Assembly (NCBI RefSeq): GCF_002723935.1
Contig: NZ_BEWM01000005.1
Span: forward strand, 124,001-188,000
Direction of reading: 5' to 3'
Length of the DNA stretch: 64,000 bases
Origin: Gluconobacter cerinus
GTDB taxonomy: Bacteria; Pseudomonadota; Alphaproteobacteria; Acetobacterales; Acetobacteraceae
Part shown: positions 44,786 to 53,787 of the stretch, one piece after another
Numbering within the stretch: the stretch's first letter is position 1
Layout: every line of letters starts with the position of its first letter
Translations under genes and position numbers: made by a program
Notes under the pieces: generated by a model
The model's database searches: none
What the model was told of the DNA's origin: nothing
The model's input: only the letters and a program-made list of their open reading frames with translations

Positions 44786-44955
44786 CATTTCTGTTTCATG
44801 CCTGAATCCGGTCTTTCTTAAATTCAATTTTGCTTGTCGCACTTCCTGTGTCCGGTATGACTTGTCTCAATTTAAAGGGGACGCCCGTTGAGACTGAAAA
44901 AGACTGACGTAATCGCGCAGCTCCGATCATCCAGGAACGGGAGCATCGCAGACGC

Positions 44956-47900
44956 ATGAATGCCATCGTCGTAACGGCCCTCAAACGGCCTTATACGTTC
45001 GTTGTTCTTTCGATCATGATCCTTATTTTTGGGGTCAGGGCGATTGTTTCGACGCCGACGGACGTTTTTCCTTCAATCAAGATCCCTATTGTTGCGATTG
45101 TCTGGTCCTATACTGGGCTCATGCCAGACGATATGTCGGGTCGTATTGTTTATTATTACGAAAGATCGCTAACAGCGACTGTCAGTAATATCGAGCATAT
45201 TGAGAGTTCGTCTTACTATGGCCGTGGCATCGTCAAGGTCTTCTTCCAGCCAGGAACGAATACTGCGGTTGCGCAAACGCAGATTACGTCTGTTTCCCAG
45301 ACGGTCATCAAGCAGATGCCGACCGGGGCGACGCCGCCGCTGATCATTGCGCTGGATGCGTCTTCCGTCCCGGTTCTGACGTTGCAGGTCAATAATTCGA
45401 CCATGTCCGGGTCGGAAATCTACAACATGGCGTCTAACCTGATTCGCCCGGCGCTTGTGCCGGTCGCGGGGGCGGCCATTCCGAATCCATACGGTGGTCT
45501 TGCGCCGGACATCATGGTCGATATCGACCCGATCAAACTTCAGGCTCACCGTCTTTCACCCGAAGACGTTGCGAATGCGCTGAACCGCCAGAACATTGTT
45601 CTGCCGGCTGGTGATCAGAAGGTCGGGTCCATTGACTGGATGGTGAAGACCAACTCGACCCCGCTTGATCTCTCGGTCTTCAACAAAATGCCCATCAAGC
45701 AGGTGGGGAACTCCGTTATCTACCTGCGAGATGTCGCGTGGGTGCATCGAGGGGGCCCTCCCCAGATCAACGCTGTTCTGGTGAAGGGACAGCAGGCCGT
45801 TCTGATCGTCATCCTGAAAAGTGGTGACGCCTCGACCCTGTCTGTCGTCGCGGGCGTGAAGGCGCTTTTGCCTCAGATCAAGGCTACGTTGCCCGCGGGC
45901 ACCACTCTGAACGTACTGACGGACGCGTCAGGCTTCGTGAAAGAGTCGGTTTTTGACGTGGTGCGTGAGATGATCACCGCTGCGATCCTGACCAGTCTGA
46001 CAGTTCTGCTCTTCCTCGGTTCTTGGCGCTCTACCGTCATCGTTGCGACGTCCATTCCGCTGGCCATGCTCTGTTCATTGATCGGCCTCAGTATTGCGGG
46101 GCAGTCGATTAACGTCATGACACTGGGTGGTCTGGCTCTGGCTGTCGGTATTCTTGTCGATGACGCGACCGTCATGATTGAGAATATCGATGCCCATCTT
46201 GAGATGGGGAAAGAGCTTGAAGACGCCATTATTGATGCAGCCAATCAGATCGTCATTCCGACATTCGTGTCGACAACCTGTATCTGTATCGTCTGGCTGC
46301 CGCTTTTCGAGCTGACGGGCGTTTCTGGCTGGCTCTTTATGCCGATGGCCGAGGCCATCATCTTCGCGATGATTGCGTCCTTCATTCTCTCACGAACACT
46401 CGTCCCGACAATGGCGAACTGGCTGCTTCCGGCACAGGTGAAGATGCACCGCGATCCGGAGTGGCATCATCGTAAGCCAGGCATTTTCGGCAGGTTCCAG
46501 AGAGGCTTTGAAGCCCGGTTTACGAGCTTCCGCGAGCATTACAAAGGCATCCTGTCGGGCCTGATTGCTATTCGTGGCCGATTTGTTGCCATGTTCCTTC
46601 TGGCGGCTGTGGCGTCCATGGCTCTGCTGTTGTTCGTCGGGCAGGATTTCTTCCCGGAAATCAAATCCGGTACGCTTCAGATGCATATGCGCGCACCGGT
46701 TGGCACGCGTATTGAAGAGACAGGCAAAATCGCTGGCCTCGCAGAAAAGCGCCTTCGGGAGATCCTGCCGGGTCAGGTCGAGAATGTCGTGAATAACTGT
46801 GGCTTGCCGTTCAGTCAGCTGAACCAGGCCATGGTGCCGTCACCGACAACGGGTGCGCAGGATTGCGACATCACGATCCAGCTCAAGAATGATGAGAGCC
46901 CTATCCCGGAATACCGTCAGAAAGTCCGTAAGGGTCTGACAGATGCGTTTCCTGGAACAATCTTCACGTTCCAGCCGGGCGACATGACCGCCAAGATCCT
47001 GAATTTCGGCCTGCCAGCGCCGATTGACGTTCAGATTTCGGGCCGTGATCTGCAGAACAACTTTGCCTTTGCAACGCATTTGGCCAAGAAGCTGCGTCAT
47101 ATTCCGGGTATCACGGACGTATCCGTTCAGCAGCCGATGACCCAGCCAACGTTGCTGATCAACAATCGTCGAAGCTTTGCACTGGGAACAGGCATCACAC
47201 AGCGGGACGTTGCGTTGAATGCTCTCGTCACGCTGTCTGGTAGTGCGCAGGTGGGGCAGACCTACTACCTGAATGCTCAGGGGACGTCCCAGCTTATCGA
47301 TGTGCAGACACCTGCGAACTATCTTCAGACTATGAATGATCTGGAAATCGTTCCAATCGACAAGGGCGACGGCAATCCGACCAACCAGAACCCGCAGATG
47401 CTGGGTGCCCTGAGCGAACTGGTTCAGACCGGTACGCCTGCGGAAATCTCACATTACAACATCATGCCGGTCTTCGATATTTACGCAGCTCCAGAGGGGA
47501 CGGACCTTGGCACCCTGTCGCGCGCAGTGAACCGCGTCGTTGATGGAGAGCGTAAAGACCTGCCGCACGGATCAACTCTTGTGGTGCGCGGTCAGGCTGT
47601 GACCATGAATGATGCCTATGTGCAGCTGATTGGCGGCCTCGCCCTGTCCATTGTTCTTGTTTACCTGATTATCGTGGTGAATTTTCAGTCCTGGCTTGAT
47701 CCGTTCGTGATCATTACGGCGTTGCCGGGCGCGCTTGGTGGTATTTCCTGGAGCCTGTTCCTGACCCACACGCCATTGTCTGTGCCGGCATTGACTGGTG
47801 CGATCATGTGTATGGGAACGGCTACCGCGAACGCCATTCTTGTTGTCTCGTTTGCGCGAGAGCGGCTGGATCACCACGGTGATGTTCTGCTGGCGTCTCT

Positions 47901-48123
47901 GGAGGCGGGATATGAGCGTATCCGCCCGGTTCTGATGACAGCGCTTGCCATGATGATCGGCATGATTCCGATGTCGATCAGTAATTCTTCGAACGCTCCG
48001 CTGGGTAAGGCCGTGATTGGTGGCCTGCTCATCGCAACAGTGGCAACGTTGCTGTTCGTTCCCTGTGTCTTTGCCCTAATGCATTACAAGCGGCCTGCTG
48101 GGCCTGAAGGAGACCGCGCGTGA
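44956..48123 (+). CDS. RND efflux permease lacking the usual proton-relay lysine
   Basis: The 1055-residue inner-membrane permease has the twelve-TM RND layout with two large periplasmic loops. TM4 carries the Asp pair D402-D403 (VGILVDDATVMIEN). In TM10, where AcrB has the relay Lys (SAKNAIL), this protein reads GTATANAILVVSFARE, with Ala958 in its place. I believe a whole RND subfamily shares this, so it need not be a defect. It is followed by the adaptor and outer-membrane genes with 4-base or 1-base overlaps, a complete tripartite pump. The substrate cannot be predicted; ATG at 44956. Confidence 0.93.
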   Translation: MNAIVVTALKRPYTFVVLSIMILIFGVRAIVSTPTDVFPSIKIPIVAIVWSYTGLMPDDMSGRIVYYYERSLTATVSNIEHIESSSYYGRGIVKVFFQPGTNTAVAQTQITSVSQTVIKQMPTGATPPLIIALDASSVPVLTLQVNNSTMSGSEIYNMASNLIRPALVPVAGAAIPNPYGGLAPDIMVDIDPIKLQAHRLSPEDVANALNRQNIVLPAGDQKVGSIDWMVKTNSTPLDLSVFNKMPIKQVGNSVIYLRDVAWVHRGGPPQINAVLVKGQQAVLIVILKSGDASTLSVVAGVKALLPQIKATLPAGTTLNVLTDASGFVKESVFDVVREMITAAILTSLTVLLFLGSWRSTVIVATSIPLAMLCSLIGLSIAGQSINVMTLGGLALAVGILVDDATVMIENIDAHLEMGKELEDAIIDAANQIVIPTFVSTTCICIVWLPLFELTGVSGWLFMPMAEAIIFAMIASFILSRTLVPTMANWLLPAQVKMHRDPEWHHRKPGIFGRFQRGFEARFTSFREHYKGILSGLIAIRGRFVAMFLLAAVASMALLLFVGQDFFPEIKSGTLQMHMRAPVGTRIEETGKIAGLAEKRLREILPGQVENVVNNCGLPFSQLNQAMVPSPTTGAQDCDITIQLKNDESPIPEYRQKVRKGLTDAFPGTIFTFQPGDMTAKILNFGLPAPIDVQISGRDLQNNFAFATHLAKKLRHIPGITDVSVQQPMTQPTLLINNRRSFALGTGITQRDVALNALVTLSGSAQVGQTYYLNAQGTSQLIDVQTPANYLQTMNDLEIVPIDKGDGNPTNQNPQMLGALSELVQTGTPAEISHYNIMPVFDIYAAPEGTDLGTLSRAVNRVVDGERKDLPHGSTLVVRGQAVTMNDAYVQLIGGLALSIVLVYLIIVVNFQSWLDPFVIITALPGALGGISWSLFLTHTPLSVPALTGAIMCMGTATANAILVVSFARERLDHHGDVLLASLEAGYERIRPVLMTALAMMIGMIPMSISNSSNAPLGKAVIGGLLIATVATLLFVPCVFALMHYKRPAGPEGDRA

Positions 48124-49409
48124 CCCACCCGACACAACAGGGGCAGACGCCTCAGGGAAACCGACAGGAAAGTGGATCACCCGTGCGGAACAGACTGATT
48201 CTTCTTGGTGTCGTGGTGGTTGCCATTGTGCTGGCTGCCTGGGGTATCGTTGAAAGAGGCGTGCACTATCATTCGCTCAGCGGTGTGACTGAAGAAGCAG
48301 CCATTCCGCCGGTAACACTGATTTCTCCGCAGCCTGGGCCGAAAACGCGTCAGGTGGATCTGCCTGCCAATCTGGCGGCCTGGTATGAAGCGCCGATTTA
48401 CGCTCAGGTCTCCGGCTATGTGAAAATGTGGTACAAGGACTACGGCGCGCATGTGAAGCGTGGTGATGTTCTGGCTGAAATCAATACGCCAAGCATTGAT
48501 GCCCAGTTCCAGGCGGCCAAGGCGCAATATAACGTCAAACTGGCGCGCTATAATCTGGCCGTTATCACGACTCAGCGCTGGACTGCTCTGAAGGGGACGC
48601 AGGCTGTTTCCCGGCAGGAAGTGGACGTGCAGGCTGCAAATGCAGCGGCACAGAAAGCTGAACTAGAAGCTGCCGAGCATGAAGTCGAGCGTTTTCAGGC
48701 GCTGGAAGACTTTAAGAAAATTGTCGCTCCATTCGATGGAATCGTGACGTCACGTCTGGTGAACGTTGGTGACTATGTGAATGCAGGGGGTGGAAACGTG
48801 AATTCGCGCGGAACAGCCTCAGAGCTGTTTTCGGTGGCAGATGTTCATCGGATGCGCGTTTTCGTCTCTGTTCCGCAGGATTTTGCGAGCGTTATTTCGC
48901 CTAAAATTACGGCTGATCTGTCTGTTCCTCAGTATCCAGGGCGCCGCTTCCGCGCCACGTTCCTGGCAACGGCAAACGCGTTCAATGCGTCTACGCGAAC
49001 TGTGACGACAGAGCTGACGATCGGGAATGAGGACAATCTTCTCTGGCCGAATTCCTACGCAACGGCTCATATCGCTGCTCCCGGAAATCCGGACATTTTG
49101 ATTCTTCCTGAGGGCGCTATCATTTTCCGGGCCCAGGGAATGCAGGTTGCCAAAGTTATCAACGGACATGTCCATCTGGTCAGCGTGACCGTTGGCATCA
49201 ATTTTGGGACGACTGTGCAGATCCTGAGTGGTGTGACGAAGGATGACCAGCTTATTGCCAACCCGACCGCTGATCTGCTGGAAGGGGATGAGGTTCGTGT
49301 TGTGCCAACGACACCGGGCTATAACATTCCGACCAAGGCTCAGCAGGAAGAGGACCAGAAATCTGTGCGTTCGCATGATGCCAATCCGGATGAGGCTGGA
49401 TCCCGTTGA
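48120..49409 (+). CDS. RND efflux periplasmic adaptor (membrane fusion protein)
   Basis: The 429-residue adaptor links the permease to the outer-membrane channel. An N-terminal TM anchor lies at about 25-45 (LILLGVVVVAIVLAAWGIV). The lipoyl halves show YAQVSGYVKMWYKDYGAHVKRGDVLAEI and the KIVAPFDGIVTSRLVNVGDYV segment around an alpha-helical hairpin (about 145-200). Beta-barrel and membrane-proximal domains follow. The start is GTG at 48120, overlapping the permease stop. No lipobox is seen, so anchoring is by the TM helix. Confidence 0.92.
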   Translation: MTHPTQQGQTPQGNRQESGSPVRNRLILLGVVVVAIVLAAWGIVERGVHYHSLSGVTEEAAIPPVTLISPQPGPKTRQVDLPANLAAWYEAPIYAQVSGYVKMWYKDYGAHVKRGDVLAEINTPSIDAQFQAAKAQYNVKLARYNLAVITTQRWTALKGTQAVSRQEVDVQAANAAAQKAELEAAEHEVERFQALEDFKKIVAPFDGIVTSRLVNVGDYVNAGGGNVNSRGTASELFSVADVHRMRVFVSVPQDFASVISPKITADLSVPQYPGRRFRATFLATANAFNASTRTVTTELTIGNEDNLLWPNSYATAHIAAPGNPDILILPEGAIIFRAQGMQVAKVINGHVHLVSVTVGINFGTTVQILSGVTKDDQLIANPTADLLEGDEVRVVPTTPGYNIPTKAQQEEDQKSVRSHDANPDEAGSR

Positions 49410-51037
49410 TGAGATTGACTGATCGCAAGCGCGGATATTTCTCCAGGCCTCGCCGTCATGTGGCGACGGCTTTGGCTGGTGTCCTGTCCATCGGTCTGGC
49501 GTCCTGCAACCTGGCGCCAGAGTACCATCCTCAGAAATTCCTCTATCCGGAAGGCTGGGAAGGGAAGGGGGTCATGGGCAACGCCCGTCCTGCGGATGAT
49601 GCACTCCGCAGTGACTGGTGGACGATGTTCAAGGACCCTATCCTGAACGAAATGGAAACGCGGATGCTGCAGGTCAATCCGGACCTGCAAGCCGCAGCGG
49701 AAGCCTTTACCCAAGCCCGGGACGTTGCGCGCGAGGCGGAGAGCAAGCTCTATCCGCAGCTCACGGGTGCAGCTCATATGAGCTATAACAAGGGCTCGGT
49801 CGGGCGGCTATATAACAACCCGAGAACTAGTTCGTCGCTCGTCTATGAGTCAAATCAGGCTTATAGCGGCGCTGCAACCTGGGAGCCAGATTTCTGGGAC
49901 TCCATCCGTAACTCAACACGGATGGAGAAAAATCTCGCTCAGGCAACGGCCGCAGAATATGCGTCCGCCAAGCTGAGCCTGGAGGCGGAGCTCGCCAGCG
50001 ATTATATCGCGTTGCGGGGGCTTGATGCCCAGAATGCGGTTTATGAAGACTCAATCCATTACTTTAAGGCCGCAGTAGAAATTACGGAGCTGCGTCAGGC
50101 TGGTGCTATTGGCGCGGGACTTGACGTTTCGCGTGCCCAGAATCAGCTGTTTTCAGCCATGGCCGCTCAGAGCACTCTGGTTGCAGACCGGCGGGTGATG
50201 GAAAATGCGATCGCCGTGCTACTGAATACAGCGCCTGCGGGTTTCCATATTGCGCCAGTTCGCGACGTGAAAATGCGGTTTGGTGTCGTGAAGGTAAATC
50301 CGGGCTTCCCGTCGTCGCTGCTGGAGCGGCGTCCGGATATTGCATCGGCTGAACGACATATGGCCGCAGCCTCCCGGGCGATAGGCATATCACGAGCAGC
50401 GTTCTATCCGCATATTACGTTGAGCGCAGATGGTGGCTTTGAGGATGGCGGGTTCGATCTTGCCAGTGTCTCCCGGGCATTCTGGAAAATTGCAGTTCAA
50501 GCTGTGGAGCCAGCATTTACGGGTGGATTAAGGCGTGCGGCCTTGCAGCGGGCGTGGTCTCAATATCGGGCTTCGGTTGATGACTATCGCGGCGTCGTCC
50601 TGTCGGCTTTTCAGGACGTGGAAAACGGTCTGACCCAGAGCGGGCAATACAAAATTGCTCAGGACCAGCAGCAGAAAGCTGTTGAGGCCGCACTGCGGAC
50701 GCAGAGCATGACCATGGCGCTCTACACAGGTGGATTGTCGAATTACCTGGATGCTCTTGTGGCGCAGCAGGATGCGCTTCAGGCGCGGCTGGGGCTGGTT
50801 CAGACGCAGACGTCACAGATACAGGCGACAGTCCGTCTTGTGCGCTCTTTGGGCGGCGGATGGGATGTCAGTGAGCTTCCAGGTGTGAAGCAGATCGATC
50901 CGTTTGGTGCGTTCCAGTATGAAGGATTGCACAAACCGGCACCTGTGGCAGGAATTGATGCTCATGAGTCTGCAGCTGACAACGATCTGAGCGGAGATAA
51001 AGGGGCGAAAAATGTCCGCGGAGGGTTGACGCACTAG
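49409..51037 (+). CDS. RND outer-membrane factor lipoprotein (NodT/OprM type)
   Basis: The protein of about 542 residues completes the tripartite pump as the outer-membrane channel. The N-terminal lipoprotein signal ends LASCNLAPEY, with the lipobox Cys at about 33. Two OEP repeats follow: the first with DLQAAAEAFTQARDVAREAESKLYPQ, the second with LERRPDIASAERHMAAASRAIGISRAAFYPHITL, both typical of NodT. A tail of about 45 residues after the second repeat is low-complexity. ATG at 49409 is preferred over the overlapping TTG at 49406. rplK follows after 107 bases. Confidence 0.93.
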   Translation: MRLTDRKRGYFSRPRRHVATALAGVLSIGLASCNLAPEYHPQKFLYPEGWEGKGVMGNARPADDALRSDWWTMFKDPILNEMETRMLQVNPDLQAAAEAFTQARDVAREAESKLYPQLTGAAHMSYNKGSVGRLYNNPRTSSSLVYESNQAYSGAATWEPDFWDSIRNSTRMEKNLAQATAAEYASAKLSLEAELASDYIALRGLDAQNAVYEDSIHYFKAAVEITELRQAGAIGAGLDVSRAQNQLFSAMAAQSTLVADRRVMENAIAVLLNTAPAGFHIAPVRDVKMRFGVVKVNPGFPSSLLERRPDIASAERHMAAASRAIGISRAAFYPHITLSADGGFEDGGFDLASVSRAFWKIAVQAVEPAFTGGLRRAALQRAWSQYRASVDDYRGVVLSAFQDVENGLTQSGQYKIAQDQQQKAVEAALRTQSMTMALYTGGLSNYLDALVAQQDALQARLGLVQTQTSQIQATVRLVRSLGGGWDVSELPGVKQIDPFGAFQYEGLHKPAPVAGIDAHESAADNDLSGDKGAKNVRGGLTH

Positions 51038-51144
51038 GCTAAACCAGTCTAGGGGACCGCCTCACTTCGAACGCGGGAGGGGGCGGCTGTGTCCGACTCC
51101 GTTGTCACCGCGGTTCGGGAACGACAAACAGGGGAGTCCCGGAT

Positions 51145-51579
51145 ATGGCCAAAAAAGTTGTTGGCTACATCAAGCTTCAGATCCCGGCTGGTAAAGCCAA
51201 CCCGTCTCCGCCGGTAGGTCCGGCACTGGGTCAGCGCGGCCTGAACATCATGCAGTTCTGCAAAGAGTTCAACGCGAAGACGCAGCAGCTTGAACCAGGT
51301 ATGCCGATCCCGGTGGTTATCACCGCGTATGCAGACCGTACGTTCTCCTTCATTACGAAGACCCCGCCGAACACGTACTTCCTTCTGAAGGCCGCCAAGA
51401 TTTCCAAGGGCAGCCAGACGGTCGGTAAGGCTGCGGCTGTTGGCTCCGTGACGACGTCTCAGCTTCGCGAGATTGCTGAAACGAAGTTCAAGGACATGAA
51501 CGCCAACGATCTCGATGGCGCCGTGCGTATGCTCGCAGGCTCCGCGAAGTCGATGGGCCTGAACGTGGTGGAGGGCTGA
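51145..51579 (+). CDS. rplK: 50S ribosomal protein L11
   Basis: L11 binds 23S rRNA in the GTPase-associated centre. The 144-residue protein is complete: [40 protein letters not shown] at the N terminus (proline-rich switch), then [17 protein letters not shown] and the C-terminal rRNA-binding domain. It starts at ATG 51145 after an AGGGGAG ribosome binding site. It is four bases from rplA. The usual upstream partners secE and nusG are absent here. Confidence 0.98.
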   Translation: MAKKVVGYIKLQIPAGKANPSPPVGPALGQRGLNIMQFCKEFNAKTQQLEPGMPIPVVITAYADRTFSFITKTPPNTYFLLKAAKISKGSQTVGKAAAVGSVTTSQLREIAETKFKDMNANDLDGAVRMLAGSAKSMGLNVVEG

Positions 51580-51583
51580 TATC

Positions 51584-52276
51584 ATGGCCAAGAACAAGCG
51601 TCTGAATGCTGCGCAGGCAACTGTCGAGCGCAACAAGCCATATGCCCTTTCCGAAGCTGTTGCTCTGGTGAAGAGCAACGCCAAGGCAAAGTTCGATGAG
51701 ACCATCGAAATCTCCCTGAACCTCGGCATTGACCCGCGTCATGCTGATCAGATGGTTCGTGGTCTGATCTCCCTGCCGAACGGCACGGGCAAGACACTTC
51801 GCGTTGGCGTGTTCGCACGTGGTGCCAAGGCTGAAGAAGCTCTGGCAGCCGGTGCAGAAGTTGTTGGTGCAGAAGACCTGGCTGAAAAGATCCAGGCTGG
51901 CGAAATCGCTTTCGACCGCTGCATTGCAACGCCTGACATGATGGCTCTCGTTGGTCGTCTCGGTAAGGTTCTTGGTCCGCGTGGCCTGATGCCGAACCCG
52001 CGTCTCGGCACGGTAACGATGGACGTCAAGGGTGCGATCACGGCTGCCAAGTCCGGTCAGGTTGAATATCGCGCTGAAAAAGCCGGTATCATCCACGCTG
52101 GCGTTGGTAAGGCTTCTTTCGATGAAGCCAAGCTGGTCGAGAACATCAAGGCTCTGGTCGATGCCGTTCAGAAGGCTCGTCCGTCTGGCGCCAAGGGTAC
52201 CTACATGAAGAAGGCAGCGCTGTCTTCCACGATGGGTCCGGGCGTCCGCGTTGACGTGTCCTCCTTCGAGGCTTGA
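51584..52276 (+). CDS. rplA: 50S ribosomal protein L1
   Basis: L1 forms the mobile L1 stalk that helps release deacylated tRNA and, in many bacteria, represses its own operon by binding the rplK leader. The 230-residue protein has the family blocks [25 protein letters not shown] and [19 protein letters not shown], with [20 protein letters not shown] near the end. The length is normal. It follows rplK by four bases and is the second gene of that operon. Confidence 0.98.
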   Translation: MAKNKRLNAAQATVERNKPYALSEAVALVKSNAKAKFDETIEISLNLGIDPRHADQMVRGLISLPNGTGKTLRVGVFARGAKAEEALAAGAEVVGAEDLAEKIQAGEIAFDRCIATPDMMALVGRLGKVLGPRGLMPNPRLGTVTMDVKGAITAAKSGQVEYRAEKAGIIHAGVGKASFDEAKLVENIKALVDAVQKARPSGAKGTYMKKAALSSTMGPGVRVDVSSFEA

Positions 52277-52588
52277 TTGAATTGAGGGCTTTCTGTAGAA
52301 AGCCCTCAACAAGGAATGACGCCATGTTTCGGCATGGTGGCGTAGGGGTAATTCGTTCGCGAATTGCTTCCAAACCTGTCCAAGACCGCACGTAGCACCT
52401 CTGGTGCTTTAAATGCTCCCTTCGTGGAGTGGCGAGCGTCAGGCGGGGCGCCAGTGTTTCAGTGGCTTTGCCAGGATGCACTGGGTTCGCTCACTTCTGT
52501 GGACAGGCGAGCGGGGTATTTTCCGGAAACGGGGGTATCCCATGGGTAACTTGGTCCGGATCGTTCCGGACTGACGAGGAGACAGGTT
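52277..52588 (+). promoter_or_regulatory. rplJ (L10) leader with several hairpins
   Basis: The 312-base gap before rplJ codes for nothing but is highly structured. A perfect 13-bp hairpin with a 2-nt loop lies at 52282-52309, AATTCG-TTCG-CGAATT at 52350-52365, and AGCACC-TCT-GGTGCT at 52394-52408. A long structured rplJ leader is the known binding site of the L10-(L7/L12)4 complex for feedback control of the operon. The first hairpin has no T-run, so it is more likely a processing or pausing site than a terminator. Confidence 0.7.
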
Positions 52589-53107
52589 TTGGACCGTACG
52601 GAAAAGCGGGCCTTTGTCGAGTTCCTCGCCGATGTGTTCAACAGCACGTCCATGGTTGTCGTCACCCAGAACAAGGGTCTGACGGTTGCTGATGTGACGG
52701 AGCTGCGTCGACGCATTCGTGCGGCAGGTGCGACATATAAGGTTGCGAAGAACCGGCTGGCCAGCCGCGCTCTGGATGGGACCCAATTCGACGGCATCGC
52801 GCCGCTGCTCAAGGGGCCAACGGCCCTGGCTTGGTCTGAAGACCCGGTTGCAGTTGCAAAGGTGATCGTCGAGTTCGCCAAGACGAATGACAAGCTTGTA
52901 GTGCTCGGTGGCTCCCTTGGTTCCCAGACGCTTGACGTCGCTGGAATCAAGACACTTGCCGAGCTGCCGTCTCTGGACGAACTGCGTGCGAAGCTGGTGG
53001 GTATGATTCAGACCCCCGCTACGCGTATCGCAGGTGTTGTTCAGGCTCCGGCAGGCCAGCTTGCTCGCGTCTTCGGCGCCTATGCCAAGACCGGCGAAGC
53101 CGCCTAA
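52589..53107 (+). CDS. rplJ: 50S ribosomal protein L10
   Basis: L10 anchors the L7/L12 dimers on the ribosomal stalk. The 172-residue protein starts with TTG at 52589 behind GACGAGGAGACA, a good ribosome binding site. The family pattern is clear: [42 protein letters not shown], then a C-terminal helix with [22 protein letters not shown] that binds L12. The rare TTG start together with the long leader may set a moderate translation rate. Confidence 0.97.
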   Translation: MDRTEKRAFVEFLADVFNSTSMVVVTQNKGLTVADVTELRRRIRAAGATYKVAKNRLASRALDGTQFDGIAPLLKGPTALAWSEDPVAVAKVIVEFAKTNDKLVVLGGSLGSQTLDVAGIKTLAELPSLDELRAKLVGMIQTPATRIAGVVQAPAGQLARVFGAYAKTGEAA

Positions 53108-53173
53108 GAGTAAAATCAACGCTGCGGCGTAGATTTGAACCCAATCAAACAGTGCATCACGTAGGATAAGACC

Positions 53174-53545
53174 ATGGCCGATCTGGCAAAGATTGTTGAA
53201 GAGCTATCCGCTCTTACCGTTCTCGAAGCTGCTGAGCTTTCCAAGCTTCTCGAAGAGAAGTGGGGCGTTTCCGCTGCTGCTCCAGTAGCTGTTGCTGCTG
53301 GCCCGGCTGCTGCTGCAGCTCCTGCTGAAGAGCAGACCGAGTTCACCGTTGTTCTGGCCGCTGCTGGCGACAAGAAGATCAACGTGATTAAGGAAATCCG
53401 TGGCATCACGGGCCTGGGTCTGAAGGAAGCTAAGGACCTGGTTGAAGGCGCACCGAAGACCGTCAAGGAAGGCGTGTCCAAGGACGAAGCCGAGAAGATC
53501 AAGAAGACCCTGGAAGACAACGGCGCCAAGGTCGAAATCAAGTAA
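53174..53545 (+). CDS. rplL: 50S ribosomal protein L7/L12
   Basis: L7/L12 recruits translational GTPases. The 123-residue protein has the N-terminal dimerisation domain ([25 protein letters not shown]), an Ala-rich hinge (about 37-52) and the C-terminal factor-binding domain ([24 protein letters not shown], then APKTVKEG). It starts at ATG 53174, 66 bases after rplJ. It is the last gene before the rpoB leader. Confidence 0.98.
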   Translation: MADLAKIVEELSALTVLEAAELSKLLEEKWGVSAAAPVAVAAGPAAAAAPAEEQTEFTVVLAAAGDKKINVIKEIRGITGLGLKEAKDLVEGAPKTVKEGVSKDEAEKIKKTLEDNGAKVEIK

Positions 53546-53787
53546 TCAACTTGATCGGGTCGTTTCCTCTCTGAGGAGGCGGCCTCTGCGAAAGCAGACG
53601 GATAGGGCGGGGATCGCATGCGGTTCCCGCCCGATTTGCCGTTGCTGGAAATAAGAGTATAATACGCGGCTCGCTACGTATTGAAATTACTGAAAGCCGG
53701 TCGTTCCGGTCGTCCGTGTCGTGTCAGGCGTTCGTCTGACAATGAAATCCCGGGCGACTCGAAGGTCTGGTGCAGAGGGCAAGATAG
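53546..53787 (+). promoter_or_regulatory. rplL-rpoB intergenic region with a stable hairpin
   Basis: The 242 bases hold no gene. GGGCGGGGA at 53605-53613 pairs with TTCCCGCCC at 53624-53632, followed by CGATTTGCCG rather than a T-run. In other bacteria a partial attenuator and an RNase III site lie here to set the ratio of L12 to RNA polymerase; this hairpin is a candidate for that role. Confidence 0.55.
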
